The notes below the pieces were generated by a model. That model was given only the letters and a program-made list of their open reading frames with translations. It was not told the origin of the DNA and ran no database searches. A stretch of DNA of 64,000 nt from Sva-07 sp964651825 (lineage in GTDB: Bacteria > Actinomycetota > Acidimicrobiia > Acidimicrobiales > Ilumatobacteraceae). The stretch is from positions 6,339-70,338 of the forward strand of contig CAZYWK010000008.1 of the NCBI GenBank assembly GCA_964651825.1. Direction: 5' to 3'. The translations under genes and the position numbers were made by a program. Positions 52,187 to 61,274 of this stretch are shown here, piece by piece; the first letter of the stretch is position 1; each line of letters starts with the position of its first letter.

Positions 52187-54471
52187 TGGCGACTCATCTC
52201 TGCGGCCGCAGCCGCGGTTCGGGCGTCGGCCGAGGGCGGCGACACCAGTTGGATGACCACCTCGTGCAGCGTGCCGGTGAAGGCGAACGGTGCGTCGTAG
52301 CGGTCGGAGACCGCGGAGCCGTGGTCGAAGCCGACGCTGGGTCCGACCGACGACATCATCCGCATGAACAGCGGCAGGTCGGCCGCGCCCGCGGCGACAC
52401 CGTCGACCTCGAGCTCGACCCGGCCATGGGTGCCGTCGCGGCGGAACCTCGTGACGAGGGTGGCGTCGCCGGTCGGCACGGCGACGCTCGACTCGACGAC
52501 CGTGTGGTCGTCGAACGCGTTGTAGTCGACGACCAGCCGGTCGTGCTGCACGAACACCGACACCCCCGAGTTCTGGGTTCCGGTCGCGTACAGCACCCCC
52601 TCGTCGCCGGGCTGCCGTGTGACTCGGGCCGTCAGATCGAACGATCGGCCGCCGATCGCGGCCGACGCCTGACCGGGCAGCGGCGACATCGGCGGCCGGT
52701 ACACATAGCGCCGGTCCGGAGGGTGTGGCGAGTTCGCCCGGAACCGCACCCCGAACAGTTCGACCATGCGATCGTCGAGCGGCAGCACACCGTGGCGGTC
52801 GGCCTCCTGCCACCACAGGTCGATCAGTTCGGCGAGCTTGTGCGGCTCGGTGGCGGCCAGGTCGTAACACTCGGACCAGTCGTCGCTCAGGCGGTACAGC
52901 TCCCACCGCTCGGTGTCGTAGTCGACACCGGCCTGGTGCTTCGAGACCGCCTTCCAGGCCGCCTCGTCCCCGGTGCCGCCGCCCTCGATCGCGATCAGCG
53001 CCCGACTGCCGGCCATCTCGAAGTACTGGAGTGTGTTCGCCGGCGACGCGTCCGCTGACGCGAGCACCGGGGCGAACGACCGGCCCGTCACCGGCAGTTG
53101 CTCGATGCCGCGGTACCGGCTGGGCGCGGTGACACCCACGAGCTCGTAGATCGTCGGCGCGACGTCGGAGACGTTGACGAACTGGCTGCGGCGGGTTCCC
53201 GCCTGGCCGGCGTCGACGCGGCACGGCGCGTGCACGATCATGGGCACGTGGACGCCGCCTTCGTGCGTGTTCTGCTTGTACCACTTGAACGGCGTGTTGC
53301 CGCACTGCGCCCAGCCCCACGGGTAGTTGGTGTGGCTGTGCGGGCCGCCGATGTCGTCGATCCGTTCGATCGCCTCGTCGGGCGTCTCGAGGATGCCGTT
53401 GAAGAACTTCATCTCGTGCATCACCCCGAACGGACCGCCCTCCTGGGACGCGCCGTTGTCGGTCATCAGCACCAGGATCGTGTCATCGAGCCGGCCGAGC
53501 GAGCGGAGGCCCTCGACGAGACGTCCGATCTGGTCGTCGGTGTGGTCGAGGAAGGCGGCGAACGCCTCCTGCAGGCGGCACGCAAGGCGCTGCTGGTTCT
53601 CGGGCAGGTCGTCCCATGCGTCCACCCCGGGGTTGCGCGGCGCGAGTTGCGTGCCCTCCGGCAGGAGCCCGAGCTCCACCTGACGGCGGAACCACCGCTC
53701 GCGCACGACGTCCCACCCCTCGTCGTATCGGCCCCGGTACTTGGCCAGGTACTCCGGCGGCGCCTGGTGTGGCGCGTGGGTGGCGCCGAACGGCAGGTAG
53801 AGGAAGAACGGCCGGTCGGGCCGGACCCCCACGCTGTCGGAGAGCATCCGCAGGGCCTGGTCGACGAGGTCTTCGCTGAGGTGGTATCCGTCGGCCGGCC
53901 CCGCCGGCGGATCGATCGGATGGTTGTCGCAGACGAGGTCGGGATGGAACTGGTCGGTCTCGCCTTCGAGGAAGCCGTAGAACCGGTCGAAGCCGCGGGC
54001 GAGCGGCCACTGGTCGAACGGCCCGGCGGCCGAGCACTGCTCCATCGGCGCCAGGTGCCACTTGCCGACGCAGAACGTGGCGTAGCCGGCCTCGCGCAGC
54101 ACCTCGGCGACGTTGGCCGCGTGGTTCGACATGTGGCCGAGCTGGTTCGGGAAGCCCGTGTTGAAGTTGGCCACCGAGCGCATCCCCACCGCGTGCTGCG
54201 AGCGGCCCGTGAGCAGCGACGCCCGCGTCGGCGAGCACAACGGCGTCACGTGGAAGTTGGTGAACTGCACGCCGTCGGCCGCGAGCGCGTCGATGTGCGG
54301 GGTGTCGATGTCGGAGCCGTAGCAGCCGAACTGCGCGAACCCGGTGTCGTCGAGCAGGACGAACACGACGTTCGGCGCATCGGGTCCGGGGTGCGGGGCT
54401 TCGTCGAACCAGGGTTCGGAGTCGGCGAGGGTCCGCCCGATGGTTCCTTCGAATCGCGACGATCTGGTCAT
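52183..54471 (-). CDS. Sulfatase (arylsulfatase family)
   Basis: A 762-residue sulfatase. N-V-V-F-V-L-L-D-D-T-G near residue 35 gives the metal Asps, and P-L-C-S-P-T-R-A-S-L-L-T-G-R has the Cys that is converted to formylglycine (CxPxR). The C-terminal 200 residues form a beta-rich extension. No signal peptide is visible, so it may act in the cytoplasm on imported sulfate esters. GGAGG lies five bases before ATG 54471, which overlaps the TetR stop (ATGA). No formylglycine-generating enzyme is in the window. Confidence 0.88.
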   Translation of the reverse strand: MTRSSRFEGTIGRTLADSEPWFDEAPHPGPDAPNVVFVLLDDTGFAQFGCYGSDIDTPHIDALAADGVQFTNFHVTPLCSPTRASLLTGRSQHAVGMRSVANFNTGFPNQLGHMSNHAANVAEVLREAGYATFCVGKWHLAPMEQCSAAGPFDQWPLARGFDRFYGFLEGETDQFHPDLVCDNHPIDPPAGPADGYHLSEDLVDQALRMLSDSVGVRPDRPFFLYLPFGATHAPHQAPPEYLAKYRGRYDEGWDVVRERWFRRQVELGLLPEGTQLAPRNPGVDAWDDLPENQQRLACRLQEAFAAFLDHTDDQIGRLVEGLRSLGRLDDTILVLMTDNGASQEGGPFGVMHEMKFFNGILETPDEAIERIDDIGGPHSHTNYPWGWAQCGNTPFKWYKQNTHEGGVHVPMIVHAPCRVDAGQAGTRRSQFVNVSDVAPTIYELVGVTAPSRYRGIEQLPVTGRSFAPVLASADASPANTLQYFEMAGSRALIAIEGGGTGDEAAWKAVSKHQAGVDYDTERWELYRLSDDWSECYDLAATEPHKLAELIDLWWQEADRHGVLPLDDRMVELFGVRFRANSPHPPDRRYVYRPPMSPLPGQASAAIGGRSFDLTARVTRQPGDEGVLYATGTQNSGVSVFVQHDRLVVDYNAFDDHTVVESSVAVPTGDATLVTRFRRDGTHGRVELEVDGVAAGAADLPLFMRMMSSVGPSVGFDHGSAVSDRYDAPFAFTGTLHEVVIQLVSPPSADARTAAAAAEMSRQ

Positions 54472-55118
54472 GTGTCCTCCTGTGGGCTCGCGCCGTCCGC
54501 CCACTGCTCGATCAGGATCGTGACGGCAACGATCCAGCTCCGCTCGATCTGCCGGGCGGTGCGGGCGTGAGCCGCGCTCATCACCTCGAACGCCTCGGGT
54601 GAGGTGGTCGCGTCGACGACGGCGAGGAGGTCGGCGGTCTGCTGGCCGGTGAGGTGCTCGGTCTCGGTGGCGAAGTGCCGTCGGGCGTGGTCGGCGAGTC
54701 GCGAACGCAGCCGCGCGATGCCGTCGGCCATCGGCTGGTAGTCGAGCGCGCGTTGGCGGGCGACGTGGATCAGCGGGCCGGCCGTCTCGTACAGCTCGAG
54801 GCGCGAGCCGACGAAGCGCCGGACGCGTTCGTTCAGGTCCGCGCCCGGCTCGGTGTCGACCTCGCTCGCCACGTCGAGCAGGTGGGCGTACTGTTCCTGG
54901 AACCGGTCGAACGCCTGGCGTTGGAGGTCGTCGAGGCCGTCGAAGTTGCGGAACACCGACGAGACCGACACGCCGGCACGTTCGGCCACGTCGTCGACGG
55001 TCGGCGGCACCTTGCCGTCGCGGATCGCGGCGAACACCGCGTCGACGACCGCCCGCCTGGTCCGTTCGCGCCGAGCGTGCCGGCCGTCGGTCACCGTGTC
55101 GCGCTCCCCCGTCACCAC
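54468..55118 (-). CDS. TetR family regulator of the sulfatase-dehalogenase operon
   Basis: A 216-residue regulator. The N-terminal helix-turn-helix reads R-R-A-V-V-D-A-V-F-A-A-I, D-D-V-A-E-R-A-G-V-S-V-S-S-V-F-R-N-F (about residues 20-60); the C-terminal region is a helical ligand pocket. It is first in the leftward operon and probably controls it, including its own gene, through the palindrome at 55145-55171. GTG 55118 is chosen because TAACGT lies seven bases upstream and no Shine-Dalgarno is present. Confidence 0.87.
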   Translation of the reverse strand: MVTGERDTVTDGRHARRERTRRAVVDAVFAAIRDGKVPPTVDDVAERAGVSVSSVFRNFDGLDDLQRQAFDRFQEQYAHLLDVASEVDTEPGADLNERVRRFVGSRLELYETAGPLIHVARQRALDYQPMADGIARLRSRLADHARRHFATETEHLTGQQTADLLAVVDATTSPEAFEVMSAAHARTARQIERSWIVAVTILIEQWADGASPQEDT

Positions 55119-55125
55119 ATCGCGT

Positions 55126-55171
55126 ACGTTAGCGCGCCAACCGGGGTATTGCGAATCAGACTCGCAATACC
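55126..55171 (-). promoter_or_regulatory. TetR promoter and palindromic operator
   Basis: On the minus strand TAACGT (55126-55131) is the -10. Upstream, GGTATTGCGA (55145-55154) and TCGCAATACC (55162-55171) form a perfect 10-bp inverted repeat around a 7-nt centre, and the -35 region falls inside it. This is the arrangement expected for autorepression. The site also lies five bases past the SulP stop, so a termination role is possible. Confidence 0.65.
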
Positions 55172-55175
55172 TTGT

Positions 55176-56885
55176 TCATGGCGAACGGGGGTGACCTGGC
55201 GGGGCGACGGCGTCGACCGCGTCACGAACGGTGGGGAAGACGCGGCGCGGCGCGCCGTCGCCCTCGACCGTCTCGAGGATGTCGCGCACCTGGCCGATGT
55301 CACGCGCGAGCACGAAGCGGACACCGCGGCCGTCGAGCTGCTGCGAGAGCTTCATCAGCTCGTCGGCGGCGGTGACGTCGATGTACGGCATCGACTCCCC
55401 GTCGAGCACGACGGCCACCGTGTCGGCCCCGATCGAGTCGAGCACGGCCAGCCGCACCGCATCGGCGTTGGCGAAGAACAGACCGCTCTCGGGCCTCAAC
55501 ACCACGACGCCTGGCACTGGGGCAGCGTCGGGAGCACGTTCCACGTCGACCCATCGGCCCCGGCCCTCGGGGGTGCGGCCGAGCACGGCGATGTGCGGCT
55601 TCGACGCCCGGTACAGCAGGAGCGCCATCGACACGCCGATGCCGATGACGAGGCCAGGGAGCGTGTCGAAGAACAGCACGCCGAGCAGCGCCGCGAGCGC
55701 GGCGATGAAGTCGGGGCGGGCGAACGGACCGTAGATCTCACCGAGCGTGCTGCTGTAGACGCGGTAGAGGTACTTCAGCGACTCGATGTCGACGAGTTCG
55801 ATGACCGCCGCGATGACCACAGCGGCCAGCGTCGCCTCGGGGAGCTCCTCGAACAGTGACGTCAGGAACAACAGCGTGAGCACCGTCAGTCCGGCCACCA
55901 CCAAGCCCGACAACTGCGTCTTCGCGCCGGCTGCTCCGTTGACCGCGGTCTTCGACAGACTCCCGTTGACGACCATGCCCGACGACAACCCGGCGGCGAG
56001 GTTGGCGGTGCCGAGGCCGAGCAGCTCGCGGTTGGCGTCGATCTCGTAGCCCTCCTTGGCGGCGTAGGTCTTGGCCGCGCCGAGACCCTCGGCAAAACCG
56101 ATCAGGACCACGCCGATGCAACTTCCGGCCAAGGCGAGCACATCCCCGCGGGCGGCATCGGGAAGGCCGAACGACGGCAGGCCGGAGTCGATGTGGCCGA
56201 CGATGGCAACGCCCTCGTCGGCGAGGTCGAGGAGCTTGACGACCGCGACCCCGAAGGCGACGGCGACGAGCGACGCGGGCACCACGGGCGCGATCCGCTT
56301 CAACCCCATCACCAGCGCGAGCGAGCTCATTCCGACGGCGAGGGTCCGCCATTGCGTGTCGCCGAGGTTGCTGACGACTCCCCACAGCTTCTCGAAGAAG
56401 TTGCCCGACTCACCCTCGATGCCGAACAGCTTCGGCACCTGACCGATCATGATCGTGAGAGCGAGGCCGACGATGAAACCCTTGAGCACCGGCTCGGAGA
56501 TGAAGCTGGCGAGGAATCCGAGCCGCAACAGACCGAAGATGATCGCCGCCACACCCGTACAGATCGCGAGCGCCACCGTGAGCGCGGCGTAGTTGTTCGC
56601 ATCTCCGGTCGCGATGTCGGCGACGATCGCTGCGGACAACGCCGCCGTGGCCGACATCGGCCCGGTGACCAGGTGGCGGGAACTGCCGAACGCGGCGTAC
56701 AGGATCAACGCGCCGGGTGCGGCGTAGAGGCCGACGACGGGTGACACCCCGGCGATCGTGGCGTACGCGAGCGACTCGGGAATCAGCACCGCCCAGACGG
56801 TGAGGCCGGCGATGACGTCGCTGCGGATCCAGCCCGACCGGTAGCCCCGGAGCGAGAGAAAGAGCTTCGGGACCGGCACCGACAC
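55176..56885 (-). CDS. SulP family anion transporter with STAS domain
   Basis: A 569-residue transporter. About ten to twelve TM segments with the SulP signature region near the N-terminus (G-L-T-V-W-A-V-L-I-P-E-S-L-A-Y-A, P-V-V-G-L-Y-A). A cytosolic STAS domain covers about 435-555 (V-V-V-L-R-P-E-S-G-L-F-F-A-N-A). The family carries sulfate, bicarbonate or other anions. With a sulfatase operon downstream and a sulfotransferase elsewhere, sulfate is the first candidate. GTG 56885 follows TACCTT by eight bases; the longer ORF upstream is unlike the family. Confidence 0.86.
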   Translation of the reverse strand: MSVPVPKLFLSLRGYRSGWIRSDVIAGLTVWAVLIPESLAYATIAGVSPVVGLYAAPGALILYAAFGSSRHLVTGPMSATAALSAAIVADIATGDANNYAALTVALAICTGVAAIIFGLLRLGFLASFISEPVLKGFIVGLALTIMIGQVPKLFGIEGESGNFFEKLWGVVSNLGDTQWRTLAVGMSSLALVMGLKRIAPVVPASLVAVAFGVAVVKLLDLADEGVAIVGHIDSGLPSFGLPDAARGDVLALAGSCIGVVLIGFAEGLGAAKTYAAKEGYEIDANRELLGLGTANLAAGLSSGMVVNGSLSKTAVNGAAGAKTQLSGLVVAGLTVLTLLFLTSLFEELPEATLAAVVIAAVIELVDIESLKYLYRVYSSTLGEIYGPFARPDFIAALAALLGVLFFDTLPGLVIGIGVSMALLLYRASKPHIAVLGRTPEGRGRWVDVERAPDAAPVPGVVVLRPESGLFFANADAVRLAVLDSIGADTVAVVLDGESMPYIDVTAADELMKLSQQLDGRGVRFVLARDIGQVRDILETVEGDGAPRRVFPTVRDAVDAVAPPGHPRSP

Positions 56886-56893
56886 TCGGCCCG

Positions 56894-56899
56894 AAGGTA
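56894..56899 (-). promoter_or_regulatory. -10 box TACCTT of the SulP gene
   Basis: On the minus strand TACCTT ends eight bases before GTG 56885. Confidence 0.45.
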
Positions 56900-56927
56900 G
56901 CACTCGTCGCCGGAACGACGGCGTTGA

Positions 56928-56992
56928 TAGGTTCGATCGAGGACCACCACTCGTCACCAGAAACCACTCGTCACCGAGAACCACTCATCCCC
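56928..56992 (+). repeat. Promoter and three direct repeats with 17-nt period before the DUF1269 gene
   Basis: ACCACTCGTCACC occurs at 56946-56958 and 56963-56975, and a variant ACCACTCATCCCC at 56980-56992, each 17 bases apart. A possible -10, TAGGTT, is at 56928-56933, so the repeats would fall in the 5' untranslated leader. They end eleven bases before ATG 57004. Confidence 0.5.
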
Positions 56993-57003
56993 AGGAGACC
57001 AGG

Positions 57004-57525
57004 ATGGCAATCGACACCTTCGTAGCGATCGTCGGCGTCTACGCGAACGAGGCCGACGCCGAGGCCGACTACGAGCTCGTGAAGGATCTGCACGTCGAAG
57101 CCGGCCTCATGGACGCCTACGATGCGGCCCTGATCAGCCGCCGCGACGACGGCAAGGTGAAGATCACCAGGAAGCACGAAACGCCGACCCGTGTCGGTGG
57201 CGTGCTCGGAGGCGGTGTGGGGCTGGCGACCGGACTCGTGGTCGCCCTGTTCCCGTTCGCCGCCATCGGTGGCGGCCTCCTGCTCGGCACCACCGCCGGC
57301 GGTACGGTCCTCGGTGCGGTCGCCGGCCATGCGGCCATGGGGATGAGCCGCAAGGACCTCAAGGAGCTCGGCGAGCAACTCGACGCCGGCGAGGCCGGCC
57401 TGATCGTCGTCGGCGTGTCCGATCAGGAGGCGCGCATCAAAGAGGCGATGAAGCGCGCCGAGAAGCTCGACCAGAAAGAGCTCACGGCCGACACCGATGC
57501 GATCGAAGCCGACGCCTCCGGCTGA
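57004..57525 (+). CDS. DUF1269 family membrane-associated protein
   Basis: A 173-residue protein. The N-terminal part (V-A-I-V-G-V-Y-A-N-E-A-D-A-E-A-D-Y) and the Gly-rich hydrophobic centre (about 65-105, V-G-G-V-L-G-G-G-V-G-L-A-T-G) match DUF1269. The Gly zippers could span or insert in the membrane. The charged C-terminus is helical. Function unknown; family members are often stress-related, but this is not visible here. AGGAG lies upstream of ATG 57004. Confidence 0.78.
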   Translation: MAIDTFVAIVGVYANEADAEADYELVKDLHVEAGLMDAYDAALISRRDDGKVKITRKHETPTRVGGVLGGGVGLATGLVVALFPFAAIGGGLLLGTTAGGTVLGAVAGHAAMGMSRKDLKELGEQLDAGEAGLIVVGVSDQEARIKEAMKRAEKLDQKELTADTDAIEADASG

Positions 57526-57572
57526 CGACCGAATTCACCCCGCTCGAACCCCCATCACGAAGAGGAACCGCC

Positions 57573-58793
57573 ATGCCCGACGCACTCATCATCGACACCT
57601 GCCGCACCCCGCGCGGCATCGGCAAGCAGGGCAAGGGCGCGCTCGCCCACCTGCATCCGCAGCACCTCGCCTCGACCGTGCTCGCCGCGCTCGTCGAGCG
57701 CAACGGCTTCGACACCGCCGACGTCGACGACGTCGTGTGGGGCACGAGCTCGCAGGTGTCCGAGCAGAGCGGCGACCTCGGCCGCATGGCCGCGCTCGAC
57801 GCCGGCTACGACGTCAAGGCGAGCGGCGTCACGCTCGATCGCTTCTGTGGATCGGGCATCACGGCCAACAACATCGCCGCCACGTCGATCATGGCCGGCA
57901 TGGAGGATCTCGTCATCGCCGGGGGCACCGAGATGATGTCGCTGCCGAAGAAGGGCCTCCTGCCCATGGGCGCGAACAACAAGCACCTGCAGGAGATCCA
58001 CCCGCAACCACACCAGGGTGTGTGCGCCGACGCGATCGCCACCCTCGAGGGCATCCCCCGTACCGCGCTCGATGCGCTCGCGGCCGAGTCGCAGGCGCGG
58101 GCCGATCAGGCGATCCGCGAGGGCCGCTTCGACCGCAGCCTGATCCCGGTGCTGAACCTCGATGGCACCGTCGCCCTCGACCACGAGGAGTTCCCGCGGC
58201 CCAGCACCACCGCCGAGTCGCTCGCCCAGCTCGCCCCGAGCTTCCCCGCGCTGGCCGACTACCGCCACGAGAACGAGCCCACCTACCGCGAGCTCGTCGC
58301 CATGAAGTTCCCCGACCTGGTGATCGAGCATGTCCACCACGCCGGCAACTCCTCCGGCGTGGTCGACGGCGCAGCCGCGGTGTTGATGGCCAGCCCCGAC
58401 TACGCCAAGGCGCACGGGCTGAAGGCTCGCGCTCGCATCGTCGCCACGGCGAACATGGGCGACGACCCGACACTCATGCTCAACGCTCCGGTGCCCGCGG
58501 CGCGCAAGGTGCTGGAGCGCGCCGGGCTGACGCTCGACGACATCGACCTGTTCGAGGTCAACGAGGCATTCGCCGTGGTGGCGGAGAAGTTCATGCGCGA
58601 CCTCGATCTCGACCGCGACAAGGTCAACGTCAACGGTGGCGCGATGGCACTCGGTCACCCGATCGGCGCCACGGGAGCGATCCTGATCGGCACCGTGCTC
58701 GACGAGCTGGAACGCCGCGACGGTCAGTTCGGGCTGATCACGATGTGCGCCGGTGGTGGCATGGCCCCGGCGATCATCATCGAACGCGTCTGA
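57573..58793 (+). CDS. Thiolase (acetyl-CoA C-acyltransferase)
   Basis: A 406-residue thiolase. The nucleophile Cys is in D-R-F-C92-G-S-G, N-E-A-F-A-V is near residue 330, G-H-P-I-G-A-T-G near 365 carries the His and C-A-G-G-G-M near 392 the second Cys. It makes or cleaves 3-ketoacyl-CoA, either ending a beta-oxidation round or condensing two acetyl-CoA. No FadB-like gene is next to it, so the direction is not settled. AAGAGG sits ten bases before ATG 57573. Confidence 0.9.
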   Translation: MPDALIIDTCRTPRGIGKQGKGALAHLHPQHLASTVLAALVERNGFDTADVDDVVWGTSSQVSEQSGDLGRMAALDAGYDVKASGVTLDRFCGSGITANNIAATSIMAGMEDLVIAGGTEMMSLPKKGLLPMGANNKHLQEIHPQPHQGVCADAIATLEGIPRTALDALAAESQARADQAIREGRFDRSLIPVLNLDGTVALDHEEFPRPSTTAESLAQLAPSFPALADYRHENEPTYRELVAMKFPDLVIEHVHHAGNSSGVVDGAAAVLMASPDYAKAHGLKARARIVATANMGDDPTLMLNAPVPAARKVLERAGLTLDDIDLFEVNEAFAVVAEKFMRDLDLDRDKVNVNGGAMALGHPIGATGAILIGTVLDELERRDGQFGLITMCAGGGMAPAIIIERV

Positions 58794-58824
58794 CGCACGA
58801 TCTGGGTCGGGCGGTCCCCCACCG

Positions 58825-59586
58825 TCACTTGACGAAGTAGACGATCGACACGATCACGCCGAACACGACGACGAACGCCCGGAGCTTCTCCGGCGGGAGC
58901 CACGAGGCGAGCCGTCCGCCGATGTTCCCGCCGATCAACGCCGCCGGTGCCATCACGAGCACCAGCGACCAGACGACCTTGCCGGAGAACGACAGGAACA
59001 CAGCCGCGAACAGGTTGACCACGAACGCCAGGATCAGCTTCACCCCGTTGAGCCGGTTCAGCGGGAGGTCGGAAAACACACCGAGCACGGCGATCAGCAT
59101 GATCCCGAGCCCGGCCCCGAAGTAGCCGCCGTACACCGCGGCCAGCCCGACGCACGCCGTCTGGAGCACGCGATGGCTCCCGTGCGCGTGCCCGGGCCGG
59201 AACGCCCAGTTGCGCAGGCGGTCCTGCACGGCGAGCAGCACCGAGGCGAGCAGGATCAGGAACGGGACGAGGGCGCGGAACACCGACTCGCTCGTGACGA
59301 CGAGCAGCAACGATCCCACGAGCCCGCCGATCGCCGACGCCAGGAGCAACGGTTTGACGGTGCCGCTCAACCCGTCGAGGTCGTGGCGCTGGGCGATCAC
59401 GCCGCCGGAGTAGCCGGGGAGCAGCGCGACCGTGTTGGTCGCGTTGGCCTGGACCGCCGGCACGCCGATCGCGGTCAACACCGGGAACGAGATGAGGGTG
59501 CCACCCCCGGCGAGGGCGTTCACGGCTCCCGCCGCCGCCGCGGCGAGGGCGGCGCCGACGTGGGCGAGCACGGAGATATCGGTCAT
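58825..59586 (-). CDS. TauE/SafE family sulfite/anion exporter
   Basis: A 253-residue integral membrane protein with about eight TM segments. A-G-A-V-N-A-L-A-G-G-G-T-L-I-S-F-P near residue 19 and a second G-G-Y-F-G-A-G-L-G-I repeat near residue 150 give the inverted-repeat pattern of TauE/SafE. Members export sulfite, sulfoacetate or related anions. It converges on the thiolase gene with 31 bases between stops. The sulfur-related neighbours (SulP, sulfatase) fit an anion-export role, but the substrate is unproven. Confidence 0.83.
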   Translation of the reverse strand: MTDISVLAHVGAALAAAAAGAVNALAGGGTLISFPVLTAIGVPAVQANATNTVALLPGYSGGVIAQRHDLDGLSGTVKPLLLASAIGGLVGSLLLVVTSESVFRALVPFLILLASVLLAVQDRLRNWAFRPGHAHGSHRVLQTACVGLAAVYGGYFGAGLGIMLIAVLGVFSDLPLNRLNGVKLILAFVVNLFAAVFLSFSGKVVWSLVLVMAPAALIGGNIGGRLASWLPPEKLRAFVVVFGVIVSIVYFVK

Positions 59587-59680
59587 GGGCGCGGCGTCAG
59601 AGCGTAGCGAGGCGCTCCACGATGGACCCGATGACGGGCTGGTGACCCACGACCATGCCAGGTGGACGCGCTGGCACGGT

Positions 59681-61118
59681 TCAGCTGTCGATCATCACCA
59701 TCTTCTTGGTCGGCTCGTCCCACTCGAACAAGTAGGAGGTCGGGTCACCGTCGGCCGCCGGGAACGGCCCATAGGTGCGCTCCGTCGGGTCCCCGGGGAT
59801 CGTCAGCTTCAGCCCTTCGAGGGCCGCGTCGAGGGTTCCGTAGTTCAGGTTGGCACCCGCCCGAGTCAGCAGGGCCCTGGTCAGCCAGATGTCCGGGCAG
59901 GCCTGGAACGCGGCCTGGTAGGGCTGATTGGACTGATCGCTGGGATCGAACCCTTCGGGTGCTGGCGTGTCGACGCCGGCAGCCGTGAGAATGGCCACGC
60001 ATTCTTGGAAGGTCGCCTCTTCCCAGCGCGCCTGGTCGGGCCCGTACCCGCCGCCGGCCAACGATCCTTCGAGGATCGAGGTGTCGGTGGTGGCGGCGCT
60101 CGTCCAGTAGGCCCGTGCCCCGATCAAGTCTGTGAACAGCAACTGCGGGCGGAACGATGTGTCTTCGGACATGTACGTCATGTAGCTCGGCACACCGATG
60201 CCGACCAGCAGGACCGTGTCGGCTTGGGCGGCTTTGAACTTCTCGCCGATCAACTTGACACTGTTCTGGATCGCAGCGGTGTCATCCGTCGGTGCGTCCA
60301 TGACGCCGACCTCGACCGGCTCGATGCCCAGTTCGTCGAGCACCGGCTCCACGTTGTCGGTGTAGTCGGCTTTGTCGGCCGCGGCGTAGAAGACTGCCAC
60401 CGAGCCGTCGAGCTCGCCCATGTCGGCGAACTGTCGCGTGATCCCGGCCGCCCTGTCGGCGTCCGATATCCACGTCGCCCACGGTGCGCGCGCCCGGGCG
60501 TTGAGGTCCGGTGTCATGCCGCCGCCGACGACGGCCGTGCCGTGCACTTCCAGCGGGCACATCGTCGCCTCACCCAGGAAGAATCCGGTGATGAGGAACA
60601 CGTCGTCGTCCTCGGTGAGCTTGAGACACGCGGCTTCTGCACCGGCCGCATTCGTCGGGTCGATCGGTGCGAAGACCGCTTCGACCTGGCGACCGTTGAT
60701 GCCTCCGTTCCCGTTGATGTCGGCGACGAGCGCGTTGTACACGTCGAGGTGCGGGCCGAGGTCGAAGTCGATCCCGACCGCCTTGAGCGACTCGGCGTCG
60801 ACGTAGGTGATGCCGATCTTCACCGTGTCGTCGGTGACGCCAGGGGCATCACCGGTGAGCGACTGATCGACGACGTCTGCCCCTGGGGCCTCGGTGTCGA
60901 CCGGTGTGGTGTCGTCCGGCGCTTCGGTGTCGGCAACCGTGTCGACCGGCTCGGTGTCGGGCACCGCCGAGTCGGCGGTCGTCTCCGCCGGAGCGGCGGT
61001 GGTGTCGGCCGAGTCGTCGTCGCTGCCCGACGAACAGGCCCCCCAAGATCCCGATGGTGACCAGTCCCGCGCAGGCCAGTACGGCGCGTCGCGAGCGCGG
61101 TCTCTGTGTGTGCTTCAT
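59681..61118 (-). CDS. ABC-type solute-binding lipoprotein (type I periplasmic fold), frameshifted
   Basis: Two frames make up one protein. From ATG 61118 (GGGGGAG upstream) a signal peptide runs M-K-H-T-Q-R-P-R-S-R-R-A-V-L-A-C-A-G-L-V-T-I-G-I-L-G. At a run of six C on the plus strand (61039-61044) the frame breaks. With five, the sequence would read I-L-G-A-C-S-S-G-S-D-D-D, a perfect lipobox. The mature frame then continues with an Asp/Thr-rich stalk and a leucine/isoleucine/valine-type binding domain (V-K-I-G-I-T-Y-V-D onward) to the stop at 59681. No permease genes adjoin. Most likely an assembly error beside the gap; a true frameshift or phase-variable tract is the alternative. Confidence 0.75.
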
Positions 61119-61133
61119 GTCTCCCCCTCGTTG

Positions 61134-61274
61134 TGTTCGTGGNNNNNNNNNNNNNNNNNNNNNNNNNNNNNNNNNNNNNNNNNNNNNNNNNNNNNNNNNN
61201 NNNNNNNNNNNNNNNNNNNNNNNNNNNNNNNNNNNNNNNNNNTGTGTTCGTGGTGTTCGTGGTGGTGTTCGTGA
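61134..61274. repeat. 9-bp tandem repeat (TGTTCGTGG) interrupted by the scaffold gap
   Basis: TGTTCGTGG occurs at 61134-61142 directly left of the gap, and at 61245-61253 and 61254-61262 directly right of it, with a further variant TGTTCGTGA at 61266-61274. The unit abuts both sides of the Ns, so the repeat array probably caused the assembly to break. Confidence 0.75.
61143..61242. other. Scaffold gap of 100 Ns
   Basis: Exactly 100 Ns, the conventional placeholder for a gap of unknown length, between the esterase 3' end and the binding-protein gene 5' end. Confidence 0.99.
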
